A stretch of 19,336 bases of DNA from an uncultured Oscillospiraceae bacterium (GCA_900555435.1 USLH01000025.1:1-19336); one strand, 5' to 3'; positions 1 to 7,176 are shown, numbered from the stretch's first letter. The notes: generated from the sequence alone by a model not told the origin. Numbers and translations: made by a program.

Positions 1-183
1 CTTGGCTTCGGCCTCCTCGTGAGCACGGCGCTTTTCGTCCTCGGCTGCAGTATCCTGCATTCGCTGAAGCACTTCCTGTGCAGCTTCGGCTTCCGCCTGC
101 TGCCGCTGATCATCTCTTTGATCTGCGATAGTCGCCAGATCAGCGCCTTTTTTCAATTCCGTATTGTTGGTATCAACACTCAT
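1..183 (-). CDS. Hypothetical coiled-coil protein, N-terminal 61 residues only
   Basis: The gene starts at an ATG at 183, seven bases after a clear AGGAGG, and runs off the left edge of the window. The 61 visible residues are rich in Ala, Glu, Gln, Asp and Arg and almost free of Pro and Gly after the first dozen, so a long charged helix or coiled coil is likely. There is no signal peptide, membrane segment or recognisable catalytic motif. It is the next gene after the primase-like gene in the leftward operon but is separated from it by a terminator-like hairpin. I do not recognise the family. Confidence 0.7.
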   Translation of the reverse strand, partial: MSVDTNNTELKKGADLATIADQRDDQRQQAEAEAAQEVLQRMQDTAAEDEKRRAHEEAEAK

Positions 184-199
184 AAAATGTTCCTCCTAT

Positions 200-240
200 A
201 AAAATAGGGACACAGCGCAGTTTTACCCACGCTGTATCCC
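200..240 (-). terminator. Intrinsic terminator or attenuator after the primase-like gene
   Basis: Read leftward, an 11-bp stem (arms 230-240 and 207-217, one G-T wobble) closes a 12-nt loop and is followed at once by a TATTTTTAT tract. It lies between the primase-like stop at 272 and the next start at 183, so it would cut or reduce read-through into the coiled-coil gene. Confidence 0.7.
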
Positions 241-271
241 ATTCTTGACATATAGCCGTTTCCGGCTGTTC

Positions 272-1948
272 CTATTTCTTTGCGAGCATCGGAGAAAACT
301 TCACAGGACAAAAACCGTCTGTGTCACGGTAGAAATAACGCCGTCCCGTGTCGTCATACAGTTCTATCACATCGGATGGGGCGACGCTCCTGCCTCGGTA
401 ATCCTTTGGCAAAGCATCACCGAAAAGCTCGGCAATGCGTGTGAGCCGCCCTGTATCACTCGCCGTTTCCTCACAATGCAGCATACCGTCATGTATCAGC
501 CTGTACTGCGCCGCCGGCGGGTATTCGTGACCTGCTTTTTGCAGTTCCTTTATTCCGCCGAAGGCAAAGGGAATGACCTTGTAAAGACTAACCTCCAACT
601 GGTATATCCGAAACCGTTGCTCCTGCCTTTGCGACAGCAACCGATTTTCAAGCTCGTCGGAGCTTCTGACAAACAAAGAATACTCTTCCTCCGTCAGCCC
701 GAGATATTCGTGCAGCTCACACGCACATTCAGTGCTTTCGTGCCACTGTGCAATATCATCGTCGATCACTTCAAAGTCACAAAGACCGTACATAAATCTT
801 TGCCTGAAATTCTTCCTGCTATCCTCCTTTGCGTAGGCGTTTCGCTTTAAGGCAAGCTGCCAGTCGTCCACGCCCTTGTAATTCGGATTCCAGTTGAGTC
901 CACGGCACACCATGCCGTATTTCCTTGCCAATTCGTGCAGCTTCAAGGCGCCCTTGCAGGCAGCCTCATTCCGGTATTTGTCCATATCCTCCGATTCAAT
1001 GATCGTATGCGTGCCGTTCTCTGCCAGCTCTTTCAGTAGAAGCTCCAGCTGCGCCATATTGTTGACGCCGGCCGTAGCGGCAAAGGAACGGTTCATCAGA
1101 TAATGGGCAATGTCGGATTTCAAAAGCCCTTCCGTCACATAGACAACGCCTGCATTCGGAGCACCGACAAAATGCGCCGGGCTTCCGGAGGAGGTGCCTT
1201 TCGGCTTACCGGCAGACGAAAACCAGATGTATTTGGCCCCGTCCTTTTCCGGCGGATCATCCTCATTCTTCAGCGGCACATCCAAACGGATCTGAAAGCC
1301 GCTGATAAGACCTTGCCTTGTCCGTGCAGGGATCATAATGCCGGCGGTAAAGCTGGAGCTGGCAATCGTCCACTGACCGTCCTTTTGATAAAATCCCGGC
1401 ACGCCATCCAGCTGATGCCCGTTTTGCAGAAGCCGGTTTGCCAGTGAACGACACATATAGAAGGGAGGCATAGTCTTGTAGCCCAACCTCTCGATCTGTT
1501 CGTCCGGCAAGCCTCTGACCGTTTGCAGATGTGCACGGTGCTCCTTGGATAGCGTCAGCATAGCAAGAAGTGCGGTATAGGTCTTATGGCGCACGGCAAT
1601 GTCGGCAGCAGGCGCAGCTTCGACCGGCGTTTCCTTCTGCTTATCCGGGTACTTGACCGCATGATCCGAAAGGTTTACTCCGTTGAGCAGCGCATCGCTG
1701 ATCTCCCGATAGGCAGTGCTCGTGCTGATGCTATGCACCTTTGCATATAAAGCCAGCATACCGCCGCTTTCATCGCAGTAATTGCACCGCCAGGTATCGG
1801 TCTGCGTGTTGATGTGCATTTTCCCTCGCTTGTCATTACAGATGGGACAATCCACATAAAGCCCTTGCGGGCTCGGCCGCCGTATCCGTAAGTGAAGCAG
1901 TTCCGCCACATCCGTTATGTCGAACGGAAAATCATGCGGCTGGCTCAT
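272..1948 (-). CDS. Primase-like protein with CHC2 zinc finger and Toprim/DUF3854-type domain
   Basis: This 558-residue protein probably makes or supports primers for element replication. The N-terminus has a zinc-finger pattern CPIC (residues 34-37) and CNYC (55-58), i.e. C-x2-C-x17-C-x2-C as in CHC2 primase fingers. A Toprim-like region follows, with VTEGLLKSD (the conserved Glu), a D-M-D acidic pair inside ESEDMDKY, and then KGVDDW. This order matches the DUF3854-type primases or helicase-loading proteins of Firmicutes mobile elements. The C-terminal third has no motif I recognise. I chose the ATG at 1948, which has AGGAGG eight bases upstream; a TTG at 1954 is too close to that site. It is 36 bases downstream of the preceding unknown gene in the same operon. 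Confidence 0.82.
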   Translation of the reverse strand: MSQPHDFPFDITDVAELLHLRIRRPSPQGLYVDCPICNDKRGKMHINTQTDTWRCNYCDESGGMLALYAKVHSISTSTAYREISDALLNGVNLSDHAVKYPDKQKETPVEAAPAADIAVRHKTYTALLAMLTLSKEHRAHLQTVRGLPDEQIERLGYKTMPPFYMCRSLANRLLQNGHQLDGVPGFYQKDGQWTIASSSFTAGIMIPARTRQGLISGFQIRLDVPLKNEDDPPEKDGAKYIWFSSAGKPKGTSSGSPAHFVGAPNAGVVYVTEGLLKSDIAHYLMNRSFAATAGVNNMAQLELLLKELAENGTHTIIESEDMDKYRNEAACKGALKLHELARKYGMVCRGLNWNPNYKGVDDWQLALKRNAYAKEDSRKNFRQRFMYGLCDFEVIDDDIAQWHESTECACELHEYLGLTEEEYSLFVRSSDELENRLLSQRQEQRFRIYQLEVSLYKVIPFAFGGIKELQKAGHEYPPAAQYRLIHDGMLHCEETASDTGRLTRIAELFGDALPKDYRGRSVAPSDVIELYDDTGRRYFYRDTDGFCPVKFSPMLAKK

Positions 1949-1984
1949 GAACAAGCCTCCTTTCTAAAGAAATATCGGTGAATT

Positions 1985-2890
1985 TTAGCTTGCTCTTTGC
2001 ATTTCATCCAAAGACGCCTGCATGATCGTAGCTGCCGCACGAAGAATGTTATCATTGCCGGAATAGCCGTTGATGTACCATTTCAGGCTCGCAGGGCGGC
2101 GGTCAGCCACTTGCGACATCGCCCAGCCCTTGCAGGTGCCGAGCGGCACGATCACATTGCCGGCCTCTTCGTAGGTCATCATAGAGCAGATCTCATCGAC
2201 CGGCATATCCGAGGAATAAGTCGGCGCTGCCGTATCGGTATCGGCGGTTTCTTCCTCGATTTCTTCGCCCTCAGCATCTTCCATAGCAGGAGCAACAGAT
2301 TCCATAACCTCTGCGGCAGGAGCTTCTGCAGCGGTTTCCTGAACAACAGGGGCTTCCTGCACAGGCTCGTTGATTACTTCTGTCGCCGCTTCGGCAACCG
2401 TAACCGGCACTTCTGTGGAAACTTGCTCCGCCGTGGCGGGTTCCGCTACTGTCGGCTGCTCTTTGACGGTTTCGGCCGCTTTCTCTGCGCTCGCTGTAGG
2501 AGCGGCAGCAGAAAACTGTACGCCAAAACCGGCGTCCGATAATGCCTGGTCAATGGCAGCGTGCTGCGCTGACTCGATATACAGACCGCCCGGAGTGGCT
2601 TTCGCCTCTCTCTGGGCAATGAAGCTGGATCTCGGCTGTGCGTCGTTCTTGTCGAAATACACACGCGCCTCGATGATCGCCAGCTGATCCGTAATCTTGA
2701 GGGAGGACAGCTTGATCCTGCCGTTCGGATATTTCAGGCGGAACCAGAGCTTTTTGTATTTGAGGTCAAGAACCTTTTCGCCCTTGGTCGTTCTGCGCAG
2801 AAATTTGAGCGGGTCAAAGCCCTGCACCTTGTTCAGCTCGGAAACCACAGGGACAGATTCATACATCATTGCACTTTGATTTGTATTCAT
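1985..2890 (-). CDS. Unknown element protein: N- and C-terminal domains joined by an acidic Ala/Glu/Val/Pro linker
   Basis: The protein has 301 residues in three parts. Residues 1-120 form a basic folded domain with FDPLKFLRR, KYKKLWFRLKYPNG and a DKND stretch. Residues about 125-225 are low complexity (Ala, Glu, Val, Pro, Thr) and probably disordered. Residues about 230-301 contain LGTCKGWAMSQVADRRPASLKWYI in two overlapping motifs: a G-x-x-K-G turn and a P-x-x-L-K-W-Y helix. That C-terminal pattern resembles the small domain at the end of exonuclease X-type and DUF3820-type proteins, so nucleic acid binding is a guess. It sits between the helicase and primase-like genes. ATG start at 2890 with AAGGAGA eight bases before it. 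Function not assigned. Confidence 0.75.
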   Translation of the reverse strand: MNTNQSAMMYESVPVVSELNKVQGFDPLKFLRRTTKGEKVLDLKYKKLWFRLKYPNGRIKLSSLKITDQLAIIEARVYFDKNDAQPRSSFIAQREAKATPGGLYIESAQHAAIDQALSDAGFGVQFSAAAPTASAEKAAETVKEQPTVAEPATAEQVSTEVPVTVAEAATEVINEPVQEAPVVQETAAEAPAAEVMESVAPAMEDAEGEEIEEETADTDTAAPTYSSDMPVDEICSMMTYEEAGNVIVPLGTCKGWAMSQVADRRPASLKWYINGYSGNDNILRAAATIMQASLDEMQRAS

Positions 2891-2955
2891 ACGGGAAATC
2901 TCCTTTCATAAATAAACACGAAGCACTCCTGCGCTTTTCTGCAAGCCGCTTCGTA

Positions 2956-5202
2956 TCAACTGACCTTTTTCAATTCATTTTGGCGGGTAAAGGCTTTCAG
3001 ATATTTGCCGATACGCTCGGCAAGCTGCGTATTTCGTTTTCCGGTGGCCTTTTTGAGGATCGCCATGATCAGCGCTTTCTTCTGACCGACCGGGATGACC
3101 TGCTCCTTCGCACGGGTGATCGCCGTGTAGACGATGTTCCGGTTCAGCATAATGTAATGGCTGCGAAGAATAGGCATGATCACAATATCAAATTCCGAGC
3201 CCATCGCCTTATGTACGGTAGTCGCATAAGCCAGTTCCATATGGCCCATTTCTTCCATACCGTATTCGGCAATGCGGTCGCCGGAAAATTCGATCGTCAC
3301 AACCATTTCGTTCTTTGCATTGCGCCCCATTTTGCGAATGTAGCCGATGTCACCGTTGGATGCCTTCGCATTGTTTTTTGTCTGCATCACTTTGTCGCCC
3401 ACACGGAAGTAGTGGCTGCCGACCTTCAGATCGGCAAACTCGTCCCTCGCCGGATTGACAAGCTCTCGGATAGCGGCGTTAAGCTGCTCGACCGAGGCCG
3501 GCCCTTCCGAACGGAACGGAGAGAGTATCTGCACCTTTTCGATTCCGTGCAAAGCGACCTGTTCACAGAAGATTCTGCAGATCAGGTCAGCGGCTTCCTC
3601 CTGTGTCTGGCACTTGACAAACTGAAAATCCTCGCCGTACTGAAGGTCGATGTTCGCCTCATTGATACGCTTTGCATTGTAGGCAATGAGGCTGCCTTTT
3701 TTCTGACGGAAGATCTCATTGAGTACCGTAACGGGGATAAGTCCGCTGTCGATCAGCTCACGGAAGACATCGCCGGCGCCCACGCTTTGCAGCTGGTCCA
3801 CATCACCGGTCAGGATAACTCTCGTACCCATACGGACACGGCTGAAGAATTGCCTTGCCAGCCACATATCGATCATGGAGCTTTCGTCCACGATGATGAG
3901 GTCGGCATCAAGCGGCTCTTTTTGTTTATCCCTTTGGATCGGCTCACTGTCGCCCAGCAGCCCTAAAAGGCTGTGCAGCGTTTTGGCGTCGTTTCTGCCC
4001 GTGCTTTCTGCCATTCTTCGGCTGGCCCGTCCGGTCGGAGCGGCAAGCAGGATCTTCCCCTTGGGGCAGAGCATCTGAAAGACCTCTATGATCGCCCGCA
4101 AGACCGTGGTTTTACCGGTACCGGGAGAGCCTGTGATGATAGACAGATTACTGCGAAAAGCCATATACACCGCCTCGCTTTGCCTTTGTGAAAGGGCAAG
4201 ACCGAGGTTTTTGCGGACATATTCGAGTGATTCGGATATATCCAGCGTGACCGGCGGTACAGCCAGCATTTCCGCAATTTTCCGGGCGGTTTCATCCTCC
4301 TGCACGAAAACATTGCTCTGATAGATGTTGCCGTTGCTTGAAACGATCTCACCCTTGAGGATCATATCCTGAACAACGGCGTCCACTTCCTCGGGCGTGA
4401 CCTTGACCTGTCCATCGGTAATATTCTCATTGAGCAGCTTCACACCCGTTTTCGCAAGCGCATCTTCTTCCAGAAAAAGATGGCCTTTTTCGTTGCGCCC
4501 CGTATCCAATGCCGCAAATACGGCGCCGTGGATCCGCATAGGAGAATTCAGCGGCAGATCGCCCTTGCGGACGATGGCATCGACTCTCTTAAATCCGAAT
4601 CCGGATACCTGGCACAATTCATAGGGGTTCTTTTGCAGAATGTCTACGCTGCGGGAGCCGAAATGTTCATAAATCTTCATGGCCGTTACCGGAGTGACAT
4701 TAAATGGGGTCAGCAGGATCATCAGATCCCGCACGCACCGGCTTTCTGCATAGGAGGCTTTGATGTCCTCCAGCTTATCCGGGGTGATTCCTCGAATCTC
4801 CAGCAGTCGCTCCGGCTCGTTTTCCAGCACACACAATGCGTCGGCACCGAAGCGATTTACGATCAATGCGGCAGTCTTTTCACCGACGCCTTTGATCAGC
4901 CGGGAGGAAAGATAACCGTATACGCCCTCTTTGGTCTGCGGCACGATCTCCTCGCACTTATCGACCTGCAGCTGAACACCGTGTTTTCCGTTTTCCCATT
5001 CGCCGTCCAGGATCATGCTCACCTTATCGGTTTGAGGCAATTCATACCCGACGGCGATAAACCGGATCATATTGTCCCGGTGACGGTAAGCACTCCGTGC
5101 CTGCTGCGGTACGCTTTGGTCGGAGGTCTTAACGCTGATAATGCAATACTTATTGCCCGGATTGTAGAAGATCGTCCGGTCATAAGTCCCGACATACCCC
5201 AC
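2956..5202 (-). CDS. RecD2-like superfamily 1B DNA helicase
   Basis: This 748-residue ATP-dependent 5'-3' DNA helicase probably unwinds element DNA during replication, transfer or recombination. Residues 1-90 look like the OB-type N-terminal domain, and residues 95-210 are helix-hairpin-helix rich (SRLIKGVGEKTA and SGFGFKRVDAI), both typical of RecD2. The Walker A motif GSPGTGKTT is at 358-366, the Walker B motif VDESSM at 438-443 and GDVDQLQSVG follows. ATTVHKAMGSEFD (motif V; most relatives have HKSQGSEF) and NRNIVYTAITRAKE (motif VI) lie near the C-terminus. The length matches RecD2 proteins (about 740-820), which work without RecBC. The start is a GTG at 5202, ten bases after AGGAG, with no better ATG in frame. 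It lies between the YqaJ exonuclease gene and the unknown linker protein. Confidence 0.93.
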   Translation of the reverse strand: MGYVGTYDRTIFYNPGNKYCIISVKTSDQSVPQQARSAYRHRDNMIRFIAVGYELPQTDKVSMILDGEWENGKHGVQLQVDKCEEIVPQTKEGVYGYLSSRLIKGVGEKTAALIVNRFGADALCVLENEPERLLEIRGITPDKLEDIKASYAESRCVRDLMILLTPFNVTPVTAMKIYEHFGSRSVDILQKNPYELCQVSGFGFKRVDAIVRKGDLPLNSPMRIHGAVFAALDTGRNEKGHLFLEEDALAKTGVKLLNENITDGQVKVTPEEVDAVVQDMILKGEIVSSNGNIYQSNVFVQEDETARKIAEMLAVPPVTLDISESLEYVRKNLGLALSQRQSEAVYMAFRSNLSIITGSPGTGKTTVLRAIIEVFQMLCPKGKILLAAPTGRASRRMAESTGRNDAKTLHSLLGLLGDSEPIQRDKQKEPLDADLIIVDESSMIDMWLARQFFSRVRMGTRVILTGDVDQLQSVGAGDVFRELIDSGLIPVTVLNEIFRQKKGSLIAYNAKRINEANIDLQYGEDFQFVKCQTQEEAADLICRIFCEQVALHGIEKVQILSPFRSEGPASVEQLNAAIRELVNPARDEFADLKVGSHYFRVGDKVMQTKNNAKASNGDIGYIRKMGRNAKNEMVVTIEFSGDRIAEYGMEEMGHMELAYATTVHKAMGSEFDIVIMPILRSHYIMLNRNIVYTAITRAKEQVIPVGQKKALIMAILKKATGKRNTQLAERIGKYLKAFTRQNELKKVS

Positions 5203-5269
5203 GGTTCACCACTCCTTTCTCGTTTTCTTTCTGTGCATCGTTTTTCATTAGCACCATCCTTTCTTCCGT

Positions 5270-6325
5270 TTATGCCGCCTCGTCATATTTGCGCTTTACA
5301 TAGAAGCGGCGGCTTTCCGATACCGTCACATAATCCTCGTAAATATCGGGATGTTGTGCTTTCAGCCGTATCAGCCCTTCCTTGCCGATGTCGGGCTTTC
5401 TCATAGGCTTGTAGCTGATGGAATAGGAAATGCCGCCGCTGTTTGCCGTAGCCGTGCAGCTTCGTCCCATTTCCGCCACAATGCGCCCTTGCAGCCGTTT
5501 CATCTCGTTTTCGACCCGCTTGACCTCACGGTTCAGTTCCGACTTTTCCGCCTGCAGCTCGGTATAGCGCACCAAACTGCTTGCCAGCGGCACGTTCAGC
5601 TCGATCTCAGGGGCATTTTCGTCGGCAGGGCCGAAGTGACGCCGAACGCTTTCAAGTGTCAGCTCACCGTCCTCTGTGTACGGCGGCGGTGTCCGTGTCA
5701 GAACATGGTCGTTCCAGAAGTTGCCCTCCAGAGCGATCATTTCCGCCTCGTAATCCGGGTCACGATCAATGTGCCGGATGATAACTTCATTTTCGTTGTT
5801 GCCGTAAAGGCAGCAGAAGTACACCTCATCCATATTCATCACGCACATATAATGGCGGCCCTGGATCTCGTAGTTGACGGGAACGATCTCCTGTCCGTCG
5901 CACCACCAATGATCCTTGGCGTTGTAGTTTGTGGTCTTGATCTCAAGGATCGCCGTTTTACCGTTTGGCAATCGGATGAAGTAATCAATGTCTGCCAGCA
6001 TATAGGTATAGACCGGGTGATAAAACATCTTCTTCACCTGATAGATCTCAAAACCTGTTTTCACATGGAAAATCTCAGCGACCAGATCCTCAAGCAAATG
6101 CCCGACCTTCTTTTGCACCCAGTTGCTTTCGCCGTCCTCATACGATACGACTTTGAGTTTGTCGTAGTAGAGGTCGCGGGCGGTCGCAAATGGGGACACA
6201 CCTAAAATGGCAGCGGCGTCACTTCCGCCGATTCCTCTGCGGCGATATTCCAGCCATTCCTCCTCCGGCAGATCTGCCGTGTCAACCAAAACCAGCGGTT
6301 CGTAGGCACTCGTTGTATTCGGCAT
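5270..6325 (-). CDS. YqaJ-family viral recombinase / exonuclease
   Basis: This 351-residue protein belongs to the lambda-exonuclease-like PD-(D/E)xK nucleases that resect DNA ends for annealing-type recombination. The family hallmark GIGGSDAAAILGVSPF is at residues 31-46. The active-site region follows: GHLLEDLVAEIF near 75-86, ADIDYF at 111-116 and LEIKTT at 127-132 (the ExK pair). Residues about 260-300 form a charged helix (SELNREVKRVENEMKRLQG), probably a coiled coil. The ATG at 6325 is preceded by GAGGTG at a six-base gap and directly follows the stop of the small basic gene, one base apart. An upstream in-frame start at 6373 would overlap that gene and has no ribosome site. No single-strand annealing partner such as RecT is visible in the window. 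Confidence 0.92.
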   Translation of the reverse strand: MPNTTSAYEPLVLVDTADLPEEEWLEYRRRGIGGSDAAAILGVSPFATARDLYYDKLKVVSYEDGESNWVQKKVGHLLEDLVAEIFHVKTGFEIYQVKKMFYHPVYTYMLADIDYFIRLPNGKTAILEIKTTNYNAKDHWWCDGQEIVPVNYEIQGRHYMCVMNMDEVYFCCLYGNNENEVIIRHIDRDPDYEAEMIALEGNFWNDHVLTRTPPPYTEDGELTLESVRRHFGPADENAPEIELNVPLASSLVRYTELQAEKSELNREVKRVENEMKRLQGRIVAEMGRSCTATANSGGISYSISYKPMRKPDIGKEGLIRLKAQHPDIYEDYVTVSESRRFYVKRKYDEAA

Positions 6326-6326
6326 A

Positions 6327-6491
6327 TTATGCACCTCGATTCTGAGGCTGATAAAGCCTTGCGTGAGGGACATATACCGTTTTCAGCGGGTACTTTGCAA
6401 GCTTTCTTGCCTCCTTTCTTTTCACCTGCTGCTTGAAAACAGCAGGTCTGGACACTCTTCTGTGCGAGTGCCGATGGGTTCGTCTTTTCAT
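6327..6491 (-). CDS. Small, very basic Arg/His-rich protein (54 aa)
   Basis: A 54-codon reading frame opens with MKRRTHRHSHRRVSRP and has about twenty Arg, Lys or His residues. The ATG at 6491 follows AGGCGG at a seven-base gap. An in-frame TAG lies just upstream, so this is the only usable start. Its TAA (6327-6329) is one base from the ATG of the yqaJ gene, a spacing typical of translational coupling. The composition suggests nucleic acid or ribosome contact, but I recognise no family. A cautionary point is an 8-bp hairpin (6424-6447) inside the frame, so part of this region could instead act as RNA. It is the first gene after the structured leader. Confidence 0.6.
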   Translation of the reverse strand: MKRRTHRHSHRRVSRPAVFKQQVKRKEARKLAKYPLKTVYVPHARLYQPQNRGA

Positions 6492-6546
6492 TCGGTTTCC
6501 GCCTTTCTAAAAATGTATTCCAAAAGCACGAAGGCTTTTTGGGCAT

Positions 6547-6624
6547 AAAAAAAGCGAGAACAACAGCCGATGCCTTTTCGGGCATTCATGTTCGTAATGA
6601 ATTACGAACAGGTGTCATTCTCGC
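6547..6624 (-). terminator. Distal leader terminator with three-way junction
   Basis: The RNA read leftward has a 12-bp basal stem (GCGAGAAUGACA with UGUUGUUCUCGC, two G-U pairs). It encloses a 9-bp palindromic hairpin at 6590-6609 (GTTCGTAAT/ATTACGAAC) and a 5-bp hairpin at 6570-6585 (AUGCC/GGCAU). Seven U residues (6553-6547) follow directly. This gives a terminator whose basal stem depends on two internal helices, which is unusual and leaves room for a ligand or protein to change it. Confidence 0.6.
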
Positions 6625-6643
6625 AGAGGATATAAATATCCTT

Positions 6644-6699
6644 AAAAAATAAAAAATGCCAGTACATAACCGGCCTCACGGCACAGTTATACTACTGAC
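6644..6699 (-). terminator. Proximal leader terminator
   Basis: Read leftward, arms 6686-6699 and 6658-6671 form a 7-bp stem, a small internal loop and a further 5 bp. A GCC-GTGA-GGC hairpin sits at the tip, and the U-rich stretch AUUUUUUAUUUUUU follows (6657-6644). It lies about 80 nt after the predicted transcription start and upstream of the distal terminator. Confidence 0.6.
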
Positions 6700-6782
6700 A
6701 TACTGCAAACTTAACGATATGTGCAATGCAGAAGCGTACTGCCGGTCCTTACGGACAACGCACAAAAATCAATTACAGAAGA

Positions 6783-6811
6783 AGTATAGCACAATATATT
6801 GTGTTTGTCAA
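6783..6811 (-). promoter_or_regulatory. Sigma-A promoter for the leftward DNA-processing operon
   Basis: On the minus strand there is a perfect -35 TTGACA (6811-6806), a 17-base spacer and a -10 TATACT (6788-6783). The expected start is near 6776. The spacer is almost filled by the 14-bp palindrome CACAATATATTGTG (6790-6803), placed where a bound repressor would block RNA polymerase. Confidence 0.82.
6790..6803. promoter_or_regulatory. 14-bp perfect palindrome, probable operator in the leftward promoter spacer
   Basis: CACAATATATTGTG is identical on both strands and lies between the -35 and -10 of the leftward promoter. No repressor gene is visible in the window; it may be further left in the element. 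Confidence 0.5.
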
Positions 6812-6833
6812 GAATTTAGAAACTATATATAGT
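6805..6833 (+). promoter_or_regulatory. Divergent rightward promoter overlapping the leftward one
   Basis: On the plus strand TTGTCA (6805-6810), a 17-base spacer and TATAGT (6828-6833) form a good sigma-A match. Its -35 hexamer lies on the same bases as the -35 of the leftward promoter, so the two cannot easily be occupied together. The transcript would start near 6840 and run about 400 nt to the excisionase gene. Confidence 0.6.
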
Positions 6834-6834
6834 T
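6821..6834. promoter_or_regulatory. 14-bp perfect palindrome, probable operator over the rightward -10
   Basis: AACTATATATAGTT reads the same on both strands and covers the -10 of the rightward promoter. Its centre is 31 bp from that of the other palindrome, about three helical turns, so two dimers could bind on one face of the DNA. Confidence 0.45.
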
Positions 6835-6922
6835 ATGCGGGTGGCAATACGGAAAAGGAAATTTCGCTTTTTTGAATTTTGATTGCAGAAAAGGCGGGTA
6901 TACCCCCGTGTTTATTAGTGAA

Positions 6923-6947
6923 CGGATAGAGGAAGAAGCTCTATCCG
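6923..6947. repeat. Inverted repeat, 9-bp perfect stem
   Basis: CGGATAGAG (6923-6931) and CTCTATCCG (6939-6947) flank a 7-base loop. Neither strand has a following U tract, so this is not an obvious terminator. It lies 30 bp after the GGGTATACCC palindrome. Confidence 0.55.
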
Positions 6948-7176
6948 CTTATGCACCTTGAAAACCGAATATCCTTCCGCCGGGAGTTATACAGAATCTG
7001 CGGACAGTATGCCACGATGATCGATTCGGAGCGTGCCCACAGAAGAATTGCCGCATAGCGGCAGCCTGCCAATACGCGGCTGAAATGGGCGCAGGAAATG
7101 GCCCGGTGGACAGGCGTTTTTAATTTGAACACAAACTAAATATGAATATATGCGGACAGCCCTCACACGAGATCTA

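Larger units (their letters stand above)
6492..6776 (-). ncRNA. Structured 5' leader RNA of the leftward operon
   Basis: From the predicted start near 6776 to the first ATG at 6491 there are about 285 untranslated nt. In transcript order: a possible three-way element (6720-6764) with outer UGUGC/GCACA and inner hairpins GUCC-GUAA-GGAC and GCAG-N7-CUGC; a long hairpin (6658-6699) followed by U-rich sequence; a short AGGAUA hairpin (6627-6642); and a 12-bp stem (6613-6624 with 6554-6565) enclosing two further hairpins and ending in seven U. Such a layout of successive terminators suggests attenuation or antitermination control. All pairings were found by eye and no known riboswitch consensus was recognised. 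Confidence 0.55.

Noticed and set aside
2869..3966. Long plus-strand open frame opposite the helicase gene (and similar ones at 164-850, 4480-5406, 12131-13123 and 17284-18147)
   Set aside because: They have no recognisable motifs or good ribosome sites and mirror strong minus-strand genes whose codon bias keeps the opposite strand open.
6690..6710. Four-codon leader peptide (ATG TCA GTA GTA TAA) in the leftward leader
   Set aside because: No ribosome site and too short to tell from chance, though its overlap with the first terminator would fit attenuation.
6949..6972. CACCTTGAAAACCGAATA resembling sequence near Firmicutes rRNA spacers
   Set aside because: No rRNA or tRNA sequence accompanies it; similar short strings also occur in element leaders.
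6951..7058. 35-codon plus-strand frame (MHLENRISF...)
   Set aside because: Ribosome-site spacing is poor (about 14 bases) and it overlaps strong hairpins. Kept only as a remark in the gap entry.
6999..7159. Direct repeat TGCGGACAG at 6999-7007 and 7151-7159
   Set aside because: Only 9 bp and far from the att junction; could be chance. No further copies seen.
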